Positions 17,236 to 26,864 are shown, counted from the stretch's first letter. The stretch is DNA of 64,000 nt from Marinobacter sp. (GCA_014359475.1 JACIZI010000006.1:1-64000), one strand, 5' to 3'. Notes: generated by a model from the sequence alone, not told the origin. Made by a program: numbers and translations.

Positions 17236-18327
17236 TCAGTCTCCCATCTGCACACGGCGAATGCGGTGACGGATAAAAAAGTCGGATGAGGCCACACAGA
17301 TCACCAGTACCGCCTGGATCAGCTGCACCATGGCGAAGGGAATCTGGTAGAACACCTGCAGGCTACGACCGGCCACGAACAGGGTGGCGATCAACAGCGC
17401 GGCACAGGTGGCGGCGATAGGGTTATTGCGGGCCAGGAAGGCGATCAGGATGCCGGAGAAGCCGTAACCCACATAGAAGGAGTGGGTCAGTCGACCTTCC
17501 TGTCCCGCCGCGATCATCAGCCCGGCCAGGCCCGCCAAGGCGCCGGAGAACAGCACCGCCAGCAGAATGGTGCGGGCCACCGGTACGCCTACCGAGCGCG
17601 CCACCTGGGGGCTCTTGTCCACAAAGCGCAGATACAGGCCGCCACGGGAAATGCTCACAAACCACAGCACCAGCAGGGCGGTACCGATGGCGATGGGAAA
17701 AGACAGGCTCAGACCATTGGCCAGGTCCGGCAGCAGCTCAAAGCTCTCGTACTTCGGGGAATAGGGGAAGGCATCCTTGGGATCCTTCCAGGCGCCGTAC
17801 ATCAGGTGCAGCAGGAAGTTGATGGCAATGTAGTTGAGCATCAGCGTCGAGACGATCTCATTCACCTGCAGTTTCAGTCGCAGCAGCACCGGAGCGACGG
17901 ACCACAGCAGGCCGCAGACCATGGCAGCGATGACCATCAGCGGCAGGCGCATGGCGGGGCTGCCGATTTCCCATAGGGTGATGGCGGTGGCACCAATGGC
18001 ACCGAAGATCATCTGGCCCTCCAGACCCAGGTTCCAGAACCTGGCCCGGAACGCCAGGCAGCCCGCCAGGCCCACCATGATCAGGGGTGACGCCTGAAAC
18101 AGGACCGCTCTCAGGCTCTGGGCATCAAACAGGGTCAGGAACACAAACTCGTTGAGTAGTTCGCCGGCAGGTACGCCGGCCCACACCAGGATGGCGCCGG
18201 AAATCAGCAGTCCCATGATCAGCGAGCCCGTCAGGATCAGCGCCTGCCAGGGCCAGGCCATCTGCTGGCGCACTTCAAGGGTGTACCGGCGGTTCATCAG
18301 GGGGCGTCGTAATGCAAGTTCAGACAT
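17236..18327 (-). CDS. BMP-type ABC permease, system B (YufP type)
   Basis: This 363-residue polytopic permease shows RARFWNLGLEGQMIFGAIGAT and LRLKLQVNEIVSTLMLNYIAI, the YufP-type signatures. It begins 8 bp inside the end of the ATPase gene. With the gene at 16307-17233 it forms the channel of system B. Confidence 0.87.
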   Translation of the reverse strand: MSELALRRPLMNRRYTLEVRQQMAWPWQALILTGSLIMGLLISGAILVWAGVPAGELLNEFVFLTLFDAQSLRAVLFQASPLIMVGLAGCLAFRARFWNLGLEGQMIFGAIGATAITLWEIGSPAMRLPLMVIAAMVCGLLWSVAPVLLRLKLQVNEIVSTLMLNYIAINFLLHLMYGAWKDPKDAFPYSPKYESFELLPDLANGLSLSFPIAIGTALLVLWFVSISRGGLYLRFVDKSPQVARSVGVPVARTILLAVLFSGALAGLAGLMIAAGQEGRLTHSFYVGYGFSGILIAFLARNNPIAATCAALLIATLFVAGRSLQVFYQIPFAMVQLIQAVLVICVASSDFFIRHRIRRVQMGD

Positions 18328-19840
18328 GATTCACCATGGCTTGTCCAATGGCCTGACGGTCGGCCGGCCGGGAGAATTCGGCCACGATGCGACCGGCGGA
18401 CATCACGCCGATCCGGTCCGCCATGGCCATGACTTCATCCAGGTCCTCGCTGATCAGCAGGACCGCGGCACCATCGTTGCGGGCGGCCCGCAGGCGTTCG
18501 CGGACGGCTTCGGTGGCTTTGACATCGAGGCCCCGGCTGGGGCTATGGGCGAACACCAACCGCGGCGGGCGGCTGAACTCCCGGGCAATCACCAACTTCT
18601 GGGCATTACCGCCGGACAGCAGGGCCGCTTTTTGTTTCAGGGAGCGGACACCCTGAACATCGAACTGATGGACCGCCTTGGTGGCATCCGCCTCAATGGC
18701 CCGGGTTTTCAGGTACCAGAAGGGACCATAGCGACCGGAGTGGATGTCGCCCAGGGCAAAGTTGTCGGCGATGGACAGCGGGCCGGCGAGGGCAGAGCCG
18801 TAACGGTCGGCCGGGATTGATGCGATACCCAGGGCTCGGCGTTGGGCGGCATCCAGCTCGGCAAGGTCGCCTCCGCCGATGATTTCCATGTCACCCTGAA
18901 CCGGTTCCGGTATGCCCATCAGGGCATTGGCCAGTTCGCTCTGGCCGTTGCCACCGACACCGGCGATGCCGTAGATCTCGCCCCGGTTCAGGGTCAGGTC
19001 CAGCCCATTGAGGGCCCGGCGACCAGCGGTGCTGGTCAGGTCGCTGACCCGAAGGTAGGGCTCGCCGGGTGTCCGTTCGGCACTGGGCTGGTCGGTGTGG
19101 GTGGTGGATTCGCCTACCGTCAGGCGGACCAGTTCGTCCACCGATACCGAGTCGGGTCTGAGGCTGGTGACGGTGCGCCCGCCGCGCATGATGGTGACCT
19201 GGTCGGCGTAACGCAGCACGTCGTTCATTTTGTGGGTGACCAGGATGACGGCGGCGCCCTCCCGGGCAAAGCCCTGCACGGTGGTCAGCAGGCTCTCGGC
19301 TTCCTCCTCGGTAAGCACGGCTGTCGGCTCGTCGAGAATCAGTACCTTGGCGCCTGCCAGCAACACCTTGAGGATCTCCACCCGCTGTTGTTCAGCTATG
19401 GAAAGCCGATGAATGGGGGTATCAGGGTCGATATTGAACCCGATACGATCGACCATGGTGCGGATGTCCTCAGACACCCGACGCAGGCGCTCCCGGTAAA
19501 GCCCGCTGGTCTGGATATGGCCCAGGTTGAGGAGGATATTCTCGGCAACGGTGAAGGGTGCCACCAGCTTGAAATGCTGATGCACCATACCAATACCCAG
19601 TTTTGCAGCCTCCTTGGGGCCACGGAGCTTGACCGGGTTGTCATCAATGAACAGCGATCCGCCTTCAGGGCCATAGAGGCCGGCCACGATGTTCATCAGG
19701 GACGACTTTCCGGCTCCGTTTTCTCCCAGAAGGGCGTGGACTTCGCCCCACTTGGCGGTAAAGTCAGCATCAGCAAGGGCCTTGAAACCATCGAAGGTCT
19801 TGCTGACACCAGTCAGCTGGATCGCGTTCGGTTTACTCAT
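18320..19840 (-). CDS. two-domain ABC ATPase, system B
   Basis: This 506-residue ATPase has two nucleotide-binding domains. The first has Walker A (GENGAGKSS), signature (LSIAEQQRVEIL) and Walker B (LILDEPTAVL). The second has GVGGNGQSEL and LLSGGNAQKLVIAREF, with HSPSRGLDVKAT at the Walker B position, where Asp-Glu is replaced. Only the first site is therefore likely to hydrolyse ATP, as is usual in this family. It overlaps the binding-protein gene by ATGA. Confidence 0.88.
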   Translation of the reverse strand: MSKPNAIQLTGVSKTFDGFKALADADFTAKWGEVHALLGENGAGKSSLMNIVAGLYGPEGGSLFIDDNPVKLRGPKEAAKLGIGMVHQHFKLVAPFTVAENILLNLGHIQTSGLYRERLRRVSEDIRTMVDRIGFNIDPDTPIHRLSIAEQQRVEILKVLLAGAKVLILDEPTAVLTEEEAESLLTTVQGFAREGAAVILVTHKMNDVLRYADQVTIMRGGRTVTSLRPDSVSVDELVRLTVGESTTHTDQPSAERTPGEPYLRVSDLTSTAGRRALNGLDLTLNRGEIYGIAGVGGNGQSELANALMGIPEPVQGDMEIIGGGDLAELDAAQRRALGIASIPADRYGSALAGPLSIADNFALGDIHSGRYGPFWYLKTRAIEADATKAVHQFDVQGVRSLKQKAALLSGGNAQKLVIAREFSRPPRLVFAHSPSRGLDVKATEAVRERLRAARNDGAAVLLISEDLDEVMAMADRIGVMSAGRIVAEFSRPADRQAIGQAMVNHV

Positions 19841-20925
19841 TGCTGCGTGATCACTCCGTCAACGAACCAGTCCATCTGCCAGAGTTCACCGTCGGGAATG
19901 GATTCACCCGCAGCGGCCCTGACATTGCCGTCCTGATCGCTCAGCGGGCCGGCGTAGACATCCAGCTCACCGTTCATCAGCTTTTCACGGGCGGCCATGA
20001 TCCTGGCTTCCTCATCTTCGGAGATGTTCGGGCCACAGCAGGCGATGTCGGTGCCGCCCTCTTCCATGGACAGCAGCGCGCCGTTTTCCCGGGGGACCCA
20101 GTTGCCGGCAATGATTTTCTCCAGCTCGGCTTTCAGGAAGCGGTCCCAGACCCAGACGGACGAGCAGACGGTGGCTTCAGGGGCGAATTCACGGAAATCC
20201 CGGTGGTGACCGGTGCCGTAAACACCGTTTTCCTGGGCGACCAGCTGCGGTGTGGGGGTATCCACGTGCTGGCCGATGACATCCGCACCCTGATCGATCA
20301 GAGCCTGGGTGGCGGAGCGTTCCTTGGTGGGATCGTTCCAGGCACCGGTGTAGACCACGGTCACGGTGGCATCCGGATTCATCTCGCGGGCGCCCATGGC
20401 GTAGGCATTGATGGTCCAGTTCACCTGGCCGAACGGGTTGGCGGCAACGAAACCGAGCTTGCCGGTCTCCGAAGCGGCTCCGGCGGCCATGCCGCAGAGA
20501 TACTGGCTTTCATAGGTACGACCGTAGAACGACAGCAGGTTGGGGCCATTGGTCGTGCCGGAACCGTTCAGGAAGGCTACGTCCGGGTATTCTTCGGACA
20601 GCGACTTGAAGGTATCGGAGTAACCAAAGGCGGTGCCGATGATGATATTGGCGCCGCGCTGGATGAAACGCTCAACGGCCGGCCGAATCGCAGAGGCGGA
20701 CTCTGGCACGCTCTCCACATACCGGATCCGGATGTCCAGCTCGTCCTCCAGGCGCTGGCGGGCTTCGTCGAACGCCTGGGTCCAGCCGCCATCGTTGGTG
20801 GGTGAGATGTACAGCATGGCCACTTTGGGTGGACCGTCGAGCGTAAGGCCCTCGGCGGCTGCGGTGTTTGCCAGGCCAAAGAAACTGGCCAGCGCGAGAC
20901 AGGCACTGAGTACGAGGTTTCTCAT
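19837..20925 (-). CDS. BMP-family substrate-binding protein, system B
   Basis: This 362-residue periplasmic protein has a signal peptide ending near ANTAAAEG. BMP motifs are KVAMLYISPTNDGGWTQAFDEAR, GTAFGYSDTFKSLSEEYPDVAF and CGMAAGAASETGKLGFVAANP. It is the first transporter gene of system B, ahead of its ATPase and two permeases. A short chimeric reading frame (20958-21323) precedes it. It probably binds a nucleobase or nucleoside, since the operon continues into a YdfG-like enzyme and a RutB-like hydrolase. A RutR-like site lies upstream of the operon. Confidence 0.87.
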   Translation of the reverse strand: MRNLVLSACLALASFFGLANTAAAEGLTLDGPPKVAMLYISPTNDGGWTQAFDEARQRLEDELDIRIRYVESVPESASAIRPAVERFIQRGANIIIGTAFGYSDTFKSLSEEYPDVAFLNGSGTTNGPNLLSFYGRTYESQYLCGMAAGAASETGKLGFVAANPFGQVNWTINAYAMGAREMNPDATVTVVYTGAWNDPTKERSATQALIDQGADVIGQHVDTPTPQLVAQENGVYGTGHHRDFREFAPEATVCSSVWVWDRFLKAELEKIIAGNWVPRENGALLSMEEGGTDIACCGPNISEDEEARIMAAREKLMNGELDVYAGPLSDQDGNVRAAAGESIPDGELWQMDWFVDGVITQQ

Positions 20926-20957
20926 TATGGATACTTCCTTTGGTTGGGTGGGACGAT

Positions 20958-21323
20958 TTACATCATATGGTTGATGCGGAATACATTGCCTTCCGGATCC
21001 AGGAGCACAGCCTGGTACCAGTTGTAATAGGTGGTGTAGGGCTCTTTCACGATCTGGTTGCGCACCTGCAACCCGCCGGGGGAGTTATCCGGCTTGACGA
21101 TGGTAAGGCTGCCATAGTCGCTGCGGGGACCGGCCCCCATCTGGTCCTCTTCGATATTGGTGCCTTCGGCAGCGGCACTGTAACCACGGACCATGTCTGG
21201 TCTCGGGCGGTCGGCCTTGTCCTGGCAGGCCCGGTCAACCGCTTCGGCCACCTGTTGTTTTCCGTCGGTAGAGCCCTCGAAATAGGGCCCGAGATCAATG
21301 GTTGGTACATGTTGCAGCTTCAT
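20958..21323 (-). pseudogene. chimeric remnant of a 2OG-Fe(II) oxygenase joined to a VOC-like tail
   Basis: This 121-residue open frame is built of pieces. Residues 1-34 match the N-terminal DIOXN start of isopenicillin-N-synthase-like oxygenases (VPTIDLGPYFEGS). Residues 43-50 match their VRGYSA segment. Residues about 62-87 match the catalytic SDYGSLTIVKPDNSPGGLQV segment, but the His of the HxD motif is Arg. The last 28 residues (YYNWYQAVLLDPEGNVFRIN) look like the end of a glyoxalase/VOC protein. About 190 residues of a normal oxygenase are missing. It is open and in the first position of the sigma-54-driven system B operon, so it could still be translated. Enzyme activity is unlikely. 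Confidence 0.65.
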
Positions 21324-21411
21324 GGGGCATGCCCTTGTCACAGGTTGGTCGTTGCGAGAGTCCGGTCAGGCAGTAGCCGAATAGGGACCTATCTCACTTG
21401 ACGGAGGGCGA

Positions 21412-21427
21412 AGCAGAAAACGTGCCA
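21412..21427 (-). promoter_or_regulatory. sigma-54 promoter of the system B operon
   Basis: The minus strand reads TGGCACGTTTTCTGCT, an exact -24 element with GG-N10-GC spacing. It lies 89 bp upstream of the first reading frame at 21323. Confidence 0.65.
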
Positions 21428-21479
21428 CTTAGTTCTGTTCTTATAAAACAATATGTTATGAACCCAAGGTTTTTTGATG

Positions 21480-21495
21480 TGGATCAAATGGTCCA
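21480..21495. promoter_or_regulatory. RutR-like operator upstream of system B
   Basis: TGGATCAAATGGTCCA matches 11 of 14 fixed positions of the E. coli RutR consensus TTGACCANNTGGTCAA and is itself nearly palindromic. Its centre is about 62 bp upstream of the -24 GG, a distance close to that at rutA. Confidence 0.45.
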
Positions 21496-21521
21496 ACTTA
21501 GAGCGTATGGTTTGAATATGG

Positions 21522-21536
21522 GCACAAATTGAGGGC
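21522..21536. promoter_or_regulatory. NtrC-like enhancer site upstream of system B
   Basis: The sequence is GCAC, seven bases, then GGGC, seven of eight NtrC core positions. It lies about 100 bp upstream of the sigma-54 promoter at 21412-21427. Confidence 0.35.
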
Positions 21537-21617
21537 GGGTTTCGGGCGGAGGGAGCGGAATAACGGAGATGACATGGCGGCCCGCCCGGGAGCGTGATGC
21601 TCCCGGAAGTGGTGGCT

Positions 21618-22313
21618 TCAGTTACGAGGCCTCACGCCATCAAGGACAAGTTTCTCCAGACTGGTCAGTGTTTCCTGGTAAAAATCGGGATCATCCAGTG
21701 TTTTGCCGGCCACGGCCTCAACCTGTACCCGAAAGTCAGCATAGTGCTGGGTGGTCGCCCAGAGGGAAAAGATCAGGTGGTAGGGCTCAATGGGGGCCAG
21801 TTTGCCCTGATCGATCCAGGCACGGATCACGGTAACCTTGTTTTCCACCAGGTCATGGAGAGGCTGCTTCAGTTGATTCAGCAGTAGTGGTGCCCCCTGC
21901 ATCACTTCCATGCAGAACAGCCGGGACTCGGCCGGATGATCCCGTGAGAACTCGAGCTTCACCCTTATATAGTCCCTGATCGCGTCGATAGGATCCTGAT
22001 CTTCGGTAAAGGCCATCAACGGCTGCAGCCAGAGATCCAGCAGGTAACTCAGCACACTGGTGTATAGCTCTTCCTTGTTGCTGAAGTAATAGAACAGGTT
22101 GGTCTTGGAAACATCGGCCCGGCTCGCGATCTGGTCGATGCTCGCGCCGTGCAGGCCGTACTGGGAGAAGGTGGCCAGGGCGGCCTCGAGTATCGCACTC
22201 CGCTTCCTTTCGGTGTGGCGCATCCGCCGGTTCAGCGCCGCCGCCGTGGGTACACGCTGGCGCTTTCGATTGCTGGCCTTTGCTGGTTCCTTGCTTCGTC
22301 TGATGGCACTCAC
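21618..22313 (-). CDS. rutR: TetR-family regulator RutR
   Basis: This 231-residue TetR regulator has a basic N-terminal tail (residues 1-35), a helix-turn-helix at about residues 40-85 (TFSQYGLHGASIDQIASRADVSKTNLFYYF), and the RutR C-terminal ligand domain (LPLMAFTEDQDPIDAIRDYIRVKLEFSRDHPAESRLF-like core). E. coli RutR is released from DNA by uracil or thymine. It is divergent from rutA, and a 20-bp palindrome lies between them. The tail is longer than in E. coli RutR. Similar sites upstream of several transport operons here suggest it controls much of the locus. Confidence 0.88.
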   Translation of the reverse strand: MSAIRRSKEPAKASNRKRQRVPTAAALNRRMRHTERKRSAILEAALATFSQYGLHGASIDQIASRADVSKTNLFYYFSNKEELYTSVLSYLLDLWLQPLMAFTEDQDPIDAIRDYIRVKLEFSRDHPAESRLFCMEVMQGAPLLLNQLKQPLHDLVENKVTVIRAWIDQGKLAPIEPYHLIFSLWATTQHYADFRVQVEAVAGKTLDDPDFYQETLTSLEKLVLDGVRPRN

Positions 22314-22417
22314 TGAATCCTCCGCTGGGTAAATGGCCGGCCCATTCTAGCACTGGAACGTCCACTGGAAAGATATCCTTGGTGATTGCCCTGACCTGCC
22401 CCAAAAACGCACGCGCT

Positions 22418-22432
22418 GCACAAACCAAGTGC
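22418..22432. promoter_or_regulatory. NtrC binding site upstream of rutA
   Basis: GCACAAACCAAGTGC carries both NtrC half-sites (GCAC-N7-GTGC) exactly. It lies about 78 bp upstream of the rutA sigma-54 promoter. The E. coli rut operon is also activated by NtrC. Confidence 0.6.
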
Positions 22433-22437
22433 TCTAA

Positions 22438-22457
22438 TTCAGACCAATTGGTCTGAA
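22438..22457. promoter_or_regulatory. RutR operator, 20-bp perfect palindrome
   Basis: TTCAGACCAATTGGTCTGAA is a perfect palindrome with the RutR core GACCA-N2-TGGTC. It lies between rutR and rutA, immediately next to the NtrC site, so RutR may block NtrC as well as rutR transcription. Confidence 0.75.
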
Positions 22458-22509
22458 TAAACCATAAAGAATTAGTCAAGGCTATGAAAATAAAGCTAAA
22501 AAATGATTC

Positions 22510-22525
22510 TGGTCAATATTATGCA
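22510..22525 (+). promoter_or_regulatory. sigma-54 promoter of rutABCDEF
   Basis: TGGTCAATATTATGCA has invariant GG and GC ten bases apart, and lies 70 bp upstream of the rutA ATG. The -24 element is less perfect than others in the locus, but the NtrC site upstream supports it. Confidence 0.6.
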
Positions 22526-22595
22526 GCCGACCCGTTGACATCGGTGGGCAGAATCTTCGAGTCCACCTTCCTATTGGCAACCTTAGGGGAAACAG

Positions 22596-23687
22596 ATGAA
22601 CGTCGGAATTTTTATACCCATTGGTAACAACGGCTGGCTGATCTCGCGCAATGCGCCCCAGTACATGCCCACCTTTGAACTGAACAAGGAAATCACCCAG
22701 AAAGCCGAGAGCTACGGATTTGATTTCGCCCTGTCGATGATCAAGTTGCGTGGCTTCGGCGGTGAGACCGAATTCTGGGAACACAACCTGGAGTCATTCA
22801 CACTGATGGCTGGCCTGGCGGCGGTGACCAGCAAGATCCAGCTGTTTGCGACGGCCGCCACCCTGACGATGCCACCGGCAATCGTTGCGCGGATGGCCTC
22901 CACCATCGATTCCATCTCCGATGGCCGCTTCGGTATTAATCTGGTGACCGGCTGGCAGAAGCCTGAGTACTCCCAGATGGGGCTCTGGCCGGGGGATGAA
23001 TTCTTCGGAACCCGTTACGAATATCTGGGGGAATATGCGCAGGTGCTGCGTGACCTTTGGGCCACCGGTCGCAGTGACTTCAAGGGTGAACACTTCCAGA
23101 TGGATGACTGTCGCGTCAGCCCCATCCCCAAGGCGGACATGAAGGTGATCTGTGCTGGTCAGAGTGAGGCGGGCATGGCCTTTACCGCCAGGTACGCCGA
23201 CTACAACTTCTGCTTCGGCAAGGGCGTGAATACACCCACCGCCTTTGCGCCGACGGTGGAGCGGCTGGTCAAGGCCACTGCGAACAGCGGCCGAGAGGTC
23301 AGTTCCGTGGCGCTGTTCATGATCATTGCGGCGGAAACCGATGAAGAGGCCCGCGAACGCTGGGAGTGGTACAAGGAAGGCGTTGATGAGGAAGCCATCG
23401 CCTGGCTGGGGGAGCAGGGCGCCGCGGACAAGACCTCAAAATCCGATACCAACGTTCGCCAGATGGCGGATCCCACCTCGGCGGTGAACATCAATATGGG
23501 CACCCTGGTGGGTTCCTATGAAACCGTTGCCCGCATGCTGGATGAAGTGGCTACGGTGGAAGGCACCAGTGGTGTCATGCTGACCTTCGATGACTTCGTA
23601 AAGGGCGTGGAAGACTTCGGCAAGCATATCCAGCCGCTGATGAAGAGCCGTGCCCATGTGAATGAGCAGTTGGAGCCGGCGGTATGA
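22596..23687 (+). CDS. rutA: pyrimidine monooxygenase RutA
   Basis: This 363-residue flavin-dependent oxygenase of the bacterial-luciferase superfamily opens the uracil ring between N3 and C4, giving ureidoacrylate (peracid form) with reduced FMN from RutF. Recognisable RutA segments include [20 protein letters not shown] at the N-terminus, [31 protein letters not shown] and [21 protein letters not shown]. Length agrees with E. coli RutA. It is first in a tightly packed operon, overlapping rutB by ATGA. Confidence 0.95.
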   Translation: MNVGIFIPIGNNGWLISRNAPQYMPTFELNKEITQKAESYGFDFALSMIKLRGFGGETEFWEHNLESFTLMAGLAAVTSKIQLFATAATLTMPPAIVARMASTIDSISDGRFGINLVTGWQKPEYSQMGLWPGDEFFGTRYEYLGEYAQVLRDLWATGRSDFKGEHFQMDDCRVSPIPKADMKVICAGQSEAGMAFTARYADYNFCFGKGVNTPTAFAPTVERLVKATANSGREVSSVALFMIIAAETDEEARERWEWYKEGVDEEAIAWLGEQGAADKTSKSDTNVRQMADPTSAVNINMGTLVGSYETVARMLDEVATVEGTSGVMLTFDDFVKGVEDFGKHIQPLMKSRAHVNEQLEPAV

Positions 23688-24454
23688 GTATCGCGACGGA
23701 ACAGTCCGGCTATGCCCTGAATACCGGTTCTGAACCTGCACTGGAGCTGCCCGGAAAACCGGAGCCGTTGCATATGCGGGCCAGTGAGACTGCACTGGTG
23801 GTAGTGGACATGCAGAACGCCTATTCCACCATCGGCGGTTACCTGGACCGGGCCGGTTTTGATGTGTCAGCCACCGGGCCAGTGATCCGGCAGATCCAGA
23901 AGGCCATTGGCGCTGCCCGTGCCGCGGGTATGCCGGTGATCTTTTTCCAGAACGGCTGGGATTCGGAGTATGTGGAAGCCGGCGGGCCGGGATCGCCCAA
24001 CTGGTATAAGTCCAATGCGCTGAAAACCATGCGGCGGGAGCCCGAGTTGAACGGCAGTCTGCTGGCCAAGGGTACCTGGGACTATGAGCTGGTTGACGAC
24101 CTGCAGCCCATGGACGGCGATATTGTTATTCCCAAGCCTCGTTACAGCGGGTTCTTCAACACGCCATTCGACAGCATCCTGCGTAGCCGTGGTATTCGTA
24201 ACCTGGTGTTTACCGGCATCGCCACCAATGTCTGCGTGGAATCCACCCTGCGGGATGGCTTCTTCCTGGAATATTTTGGTGTCGTGCTGGCGGATGCCAC
24301 CCACCAGGCGGGACCGGACTACATCCAGCAGGCGTCGCTCTACAACATCGAGACTTTCTTTGGCTGGGTGTCCTCTACCGAGGACTTCTGCCACACCTTC
24401 TCACCGCCGGCCAACGCTGCTGACAGCCAACCATCCCAAACGACCACTGCATAA
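23684..24454 (+). CDS. rutB: ureidoacrylate amidohydrolase RutB
   Basis: This 256-residue isochorismatase-fold cysteine hydrolase splits ureidoacrylate into carbamate and aminoacrylate. The triad is D42 (VVVDMQNAY), K151 ([10 protein letters not shown]) and C184 (ATNVCVEST). It is about 25 residues longer than E. coli RutB, mainly from an N-terminal extension and a Ser/Gln/Thr-rich tail (residues 243-256). It starts inside the rutA stop codon. Confidence 0.94.
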   Translation: MSIATEQSGYALNTGSEPALELPGKPEPLHMRASETALVVVDMQNAYSTIGGYLDRAGFDVSATGPVIRQIQKAIGAARAAGMPVIFFQNGWDSEYVEAGGPGSPNWYKSNALKTMRREPELNGSLLAKGTWDYELVDDLQPMDGDIVIPKPRYSGFFNTPFDSILRSRGIRNLVFTGIATNVCVESTLRDGFFLEYFGVVLADATHQAGPDYIQQASLYNIETFFGWVSSTEDFCHTFSPPANAADSQPSQTTTA

Positions 24455-24477
24455 CTTACTGACTCGAGGAACTGATC

Positions 24478-24867
24478 ATGCCCAAGACTTCCGTTATTCC
24501 AGAAGGCAGCGGCAAGCCGCTGGCCCCCTACGTACCTGGTTCCATGGCTGATGGCATCGTCTACGTTGCCGGCACCCTGCCGTTCGACAAGGACAACAAT
24601 GTGGTCCACGTGGGCGACCCCGAGGCCCAGACCCGCCATGTGCTGGAGACCATCAAAGGCGTTGTCGAAACCGCCGGTGGCACCATGGACGATGTCACCT
24701 TCAACATGATCATGGTCACCGACTGGGCCCACTATGGGGCGGTCAACAAGGTCTACGCCGAGTACTTCCCCGGCGAAAAGCCGGCCCGCTACTGCATCCA
24801 GTGTGGTCTGGTGAAGCCGGACGCGCTGGTGGAAATCGCCAGTATTGCGCATGTGGGGAAAGGATGA
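24478..24867 (+). CDS. rutC: Rid-family protein RutC
   Basis: This 129-residue YjgF/YER057c/UK114 (Rid) protein hydrolyses or deaminates 3-aminoacrylate toward malonic semialdehyde. The signature [19 protein letters not shown] holds the substrate-binding Arg, and [21 protein letters not shown] is the typical early strand. It is 23 bp after rutB and overlaps rutD by ATGA. Confidence 0.94.
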   Translation: MPKTSVIPEGSGKPLAPYVPGSMADGIVYVAGTLPFDKDNNVVHVGDPEAQTRHVLETIKGVVETAGGTMDDVTFNMIMVTDWAHYGAVNKVYAEYFPGEKPARYCIQCGLVKPDALVEIASIAHVGKG

Positions 24868-25697
24868 GCGATAGCGCACTGGACCTTTACTGGGAAAGCC
24901 AGGGTCCCGCCGATGGCGAGACCGTAGTGCTCAGTGCCGGCCTGGGTGGGTCCGGCCAGTACTGGGCGCCTCAGTTGCCGGCATTGAGGGAACGCTATCG
25001 GGTTCTGGTGTACGACCATTTCGGCACCGGCCGCAGCGGTGGTGAGATACCCGAGCACTACACCGTGGCCGATATGGCCGATGAGCTGGAAGTGATGCTG
25101 ACCACGGCAGGCGCCGAGCGAGTACATCTGGTGGGCCATGCCCTCGGTGGCCTGATCGGTATCGAGCTGGCGCGACGGGTGCCGGAACGGGTTGGCAGCC
25201 TGTTCCTGATCAATGCCTGGGCGTCACCCAATGCCCACACCCGCCGGTGTTTCTCGGTGAGGCGGACCCTGCTTGACGAGGCGGGGCCTGCGGCCTACCT
25301 GGAAGCCCAGCCCCTGTTCCTTTACCCGCCGGTGTGGATCGCAGAGAACAGTGAGTGGCTGGAACAGGAGTCCGCCCGCGCCCTGGCCAGTTTCCCGTCG
25401 CGGAACAACCTGTTGCGTCGGATGACCGCCCTTCAGGCCTGGCAGCCCTCGGCGGTTGATCTGGCAAAGGTCCGCACCGGCGCCATGGTACTGGGCAGTC
25501 GCGACGATGCCCTGGTGCCCTGGAGCTGTTCCCAGGAGCTGGCGCTGCGCCTGCCCAATGCCAGCGTGAGGCTGCTGCCAGTTGGTGGGCACGCCGTCAA
25601 TGTAACCGAACCGGAGCGGGTGAACGCCCTGTTACTGGCCCATCTTCAACGGCACAGGCTGCCCACGCATTCGCTCAAGACACAGGAGGCTCCATGA
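24864..25697 (+). CDS. rutD: alpha/beta hydrolase RutD
   Basis: This 277-residue alpha/beta-hydrolase-fold protein is proposed to speed aminoacrylate or carbamate breakdown. It shows [13 protein letters not shown] (oxyanion region), [11 protein letters not shown], the nucleophile-elbow segment [13 protein letters not shown], with Ala in place of the usual Ser as in RutD, and a C-terminal His ([11 protein letters not shown]). I chose the ATG at 24864, overlapping the rutC stop, rather than the ATG at 24801 inside rutC. E. coli RutD has 266 residues. Confidence 0.92.
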   Translation: MSDSALDLYWESQGPADGETVVLSAGLGGSGQYWAPQLPALRERYRVLVYDHFGTGRSGGEIPEHYTVADMADELEVMLTTAGAERVHLVGHALGGLIGIELARRVPERVGSLFLINAWASPNAHTRRCFSVRRTLLDEAGPAAYLEAQPLFLYPPVWIAENSEWLEQESARALASFPSRNNLLRRMTALQAWQPSAVDLAKVRTGAMVLGSRDDALVPWSCSQELALRLPNASVRLLPVGGHAVNVTEPERVNALLLAHLQRHRLPTHSLKTQEAP

Positions 25698-26284
25698 GCC
25701 AGACACTGGATAACCATGCTCTCGGTCAGCTGTTCACCGAGGCTCGCACCCACAACAGCTGGCAGGACCGGCCAATTAACGATGACGACCTTCGCCAGCT
25801 CTACGATCTGGTGAAGATGGGGCCCACCTCCGCCAACTGTGGCCCGGCCCGCTTTGTCTTCGTCCGCACCTCCGAGGGCAAGGCGGCTCTGGAGCCGTGC
25901 CTGTCCAGCGGTAACCGGGACAAAACCATGGGCGCGCCGGTGACGGTGATTGTCGCCTACGACGAGCAGTTCTACGAAAAATTACCGGACCTGTTTCCCC
26001 ACGGTGATGCCCGTAGCTGGTTCACCAGCAGTCCGGAAATGGCTTATGAAACGGCCTTTCGCAACAGTTCCATGCAGGCGGCTTACCTGATCCTGGCGGC
26101 CCGTTCAATGGGGCTGGACACCGGACCCATGTCCGGGTTCGATGCGGGCAAAGTCAATGAAGCCTTTTTTGCGGGTACGACCTGGAAGGTCAACCTGTTG
26201 ATCAACCTCGGTTACGGGGACACTGACAAACTCTATGGCCGGCTGCCGCGTCTGGAATTCGACGACGCCTGTCGCCTGGTCTGA
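25694..26284 (+). CDS. rutE: malonic semialdehyde reductase RutE (nitroreductase family)
   Basis: This 196-residue FMN-binding nitroreductase-fold enzyme reduces malonic semialdehyde to 3-hydroxypropionate. It shows [40 protein letters not shown] at the N-terminus and [15 protein letters not shown], both typical of RutE/HadB proteins. It overlaps rutD by ATGA. A YdfG-like enzyme in the system B operon may do the same reaction. Confidence 0.94.
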   Translation: MSQTLDNHALGQLFTEARTHNSWQDRPINDDDLRQLYDLVKMGPTSANCGPARFVFVRTSEGKAALEPCLSSGNRDKTMGAPVTVIVAYDEQFYEKLPDLFPHGDARSWFTSSPEMAYETAFRNSSMQAAYLILAARSMGLDTGPMSGFDAGKVNEAFFAGTTWKVNLLINLGYGDTDKLYGRLPRLEFDDACRLV

Positions 26285-26297
26285 GAAGGAGCGCATC

Positions 26298-26864
26298 ATG
26301 AAAGCACAGCACTCAATAAGTGAGGCACTGACCATGCCACCGCGGGTGGACAAGCAGAGTTTCCGGGATGCCATGTCGACCTTGGCGGCTGCGGTCAACG
26401 TGGTGACGACGGATGGCCCCGGTGGCCGAGCCGGTTTTACTGCCACCGCTGTCTGCAGTGTCTGCGACGAGCCACCTACTCTGCTGGTGTGCCTGAATCG
26501 TGGTACGTCGGTTTACGATGTCTTCAGTCGCAACGATGCTCTATGCGTGAACACGCTGACGGATGCCCAATCTGATCTCTCAAACCTGTTTGGCGGCAAG
26601 AGTTCAATGGACGAACGCTTTGCGGCTGCCACCTGGGAGCAGTCGGTGACCGGGGCGCCAGTGCTTGAAGGCGCTCTGGTCAGTTTTGATTGCACCATCA
26701 GCAAGCGGGTCAACGTCGGTACCCATGACATCCTGTTCTGTGAAGTGGCGGGCGTCTGTCAGCGGCAGGACTCGGGCAGCCTCGTCTACTTTGATCGAGG
26801 CTACCATCATCTCAAGGCTCTGAGTGACTCAGTAGGTCAGCGAATTAACCAGGCGGGACACTAG
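26298..26864 (+). CDS. rutF: flavin reductase RutF with repeat-derived C-terminus
   Basis: This 188-residue NADH:FMN reductase supplies reduced flavin to RutA. The flavin reductase domain is clear ([77 protein letters not shown]). I chose the ATG at 26298 because AAGGAG lies a few bases before it. Homology to E. coli RutF (164 residues) stops at about YFDRGYHHL. The last 17 residues ([17 protein letters not shown]) are encoded by dispersed repeat copy 2. The stop codon shares CTAG with the stop of the convergent amidohydrolase gene. Confidence 0.93.
   Translation: MKAQHSISEALTMPPRVDKQSFRDAMSTLAAAVNVVTTDGPGGRAGFTATAVCSVCDEPPTLLVCLNRGTSVYDVFSRNDALCVNTLTDAQSDLSNLFGGKSSMDERFAAATWEQSVTGAPVLEGALVSFDCTISKRVNVGTHDILFCEVAGVCQRQDSGSLVYFDRGYHHLKALSDSVGQRINQAGH
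26812..26864 (+). repeat. dispersed gene-end repeat, copy 2
   Basis: This matches 101-153 at 50 of 53 positions. It forms the last codons and stop of rutF. Its terminal CTAG also gives the stop codon of the minus-strand amidohydrolase gene. Together with copy 1 it brackets about 26.7 kb in direct orientation. Confidence 0.85.
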
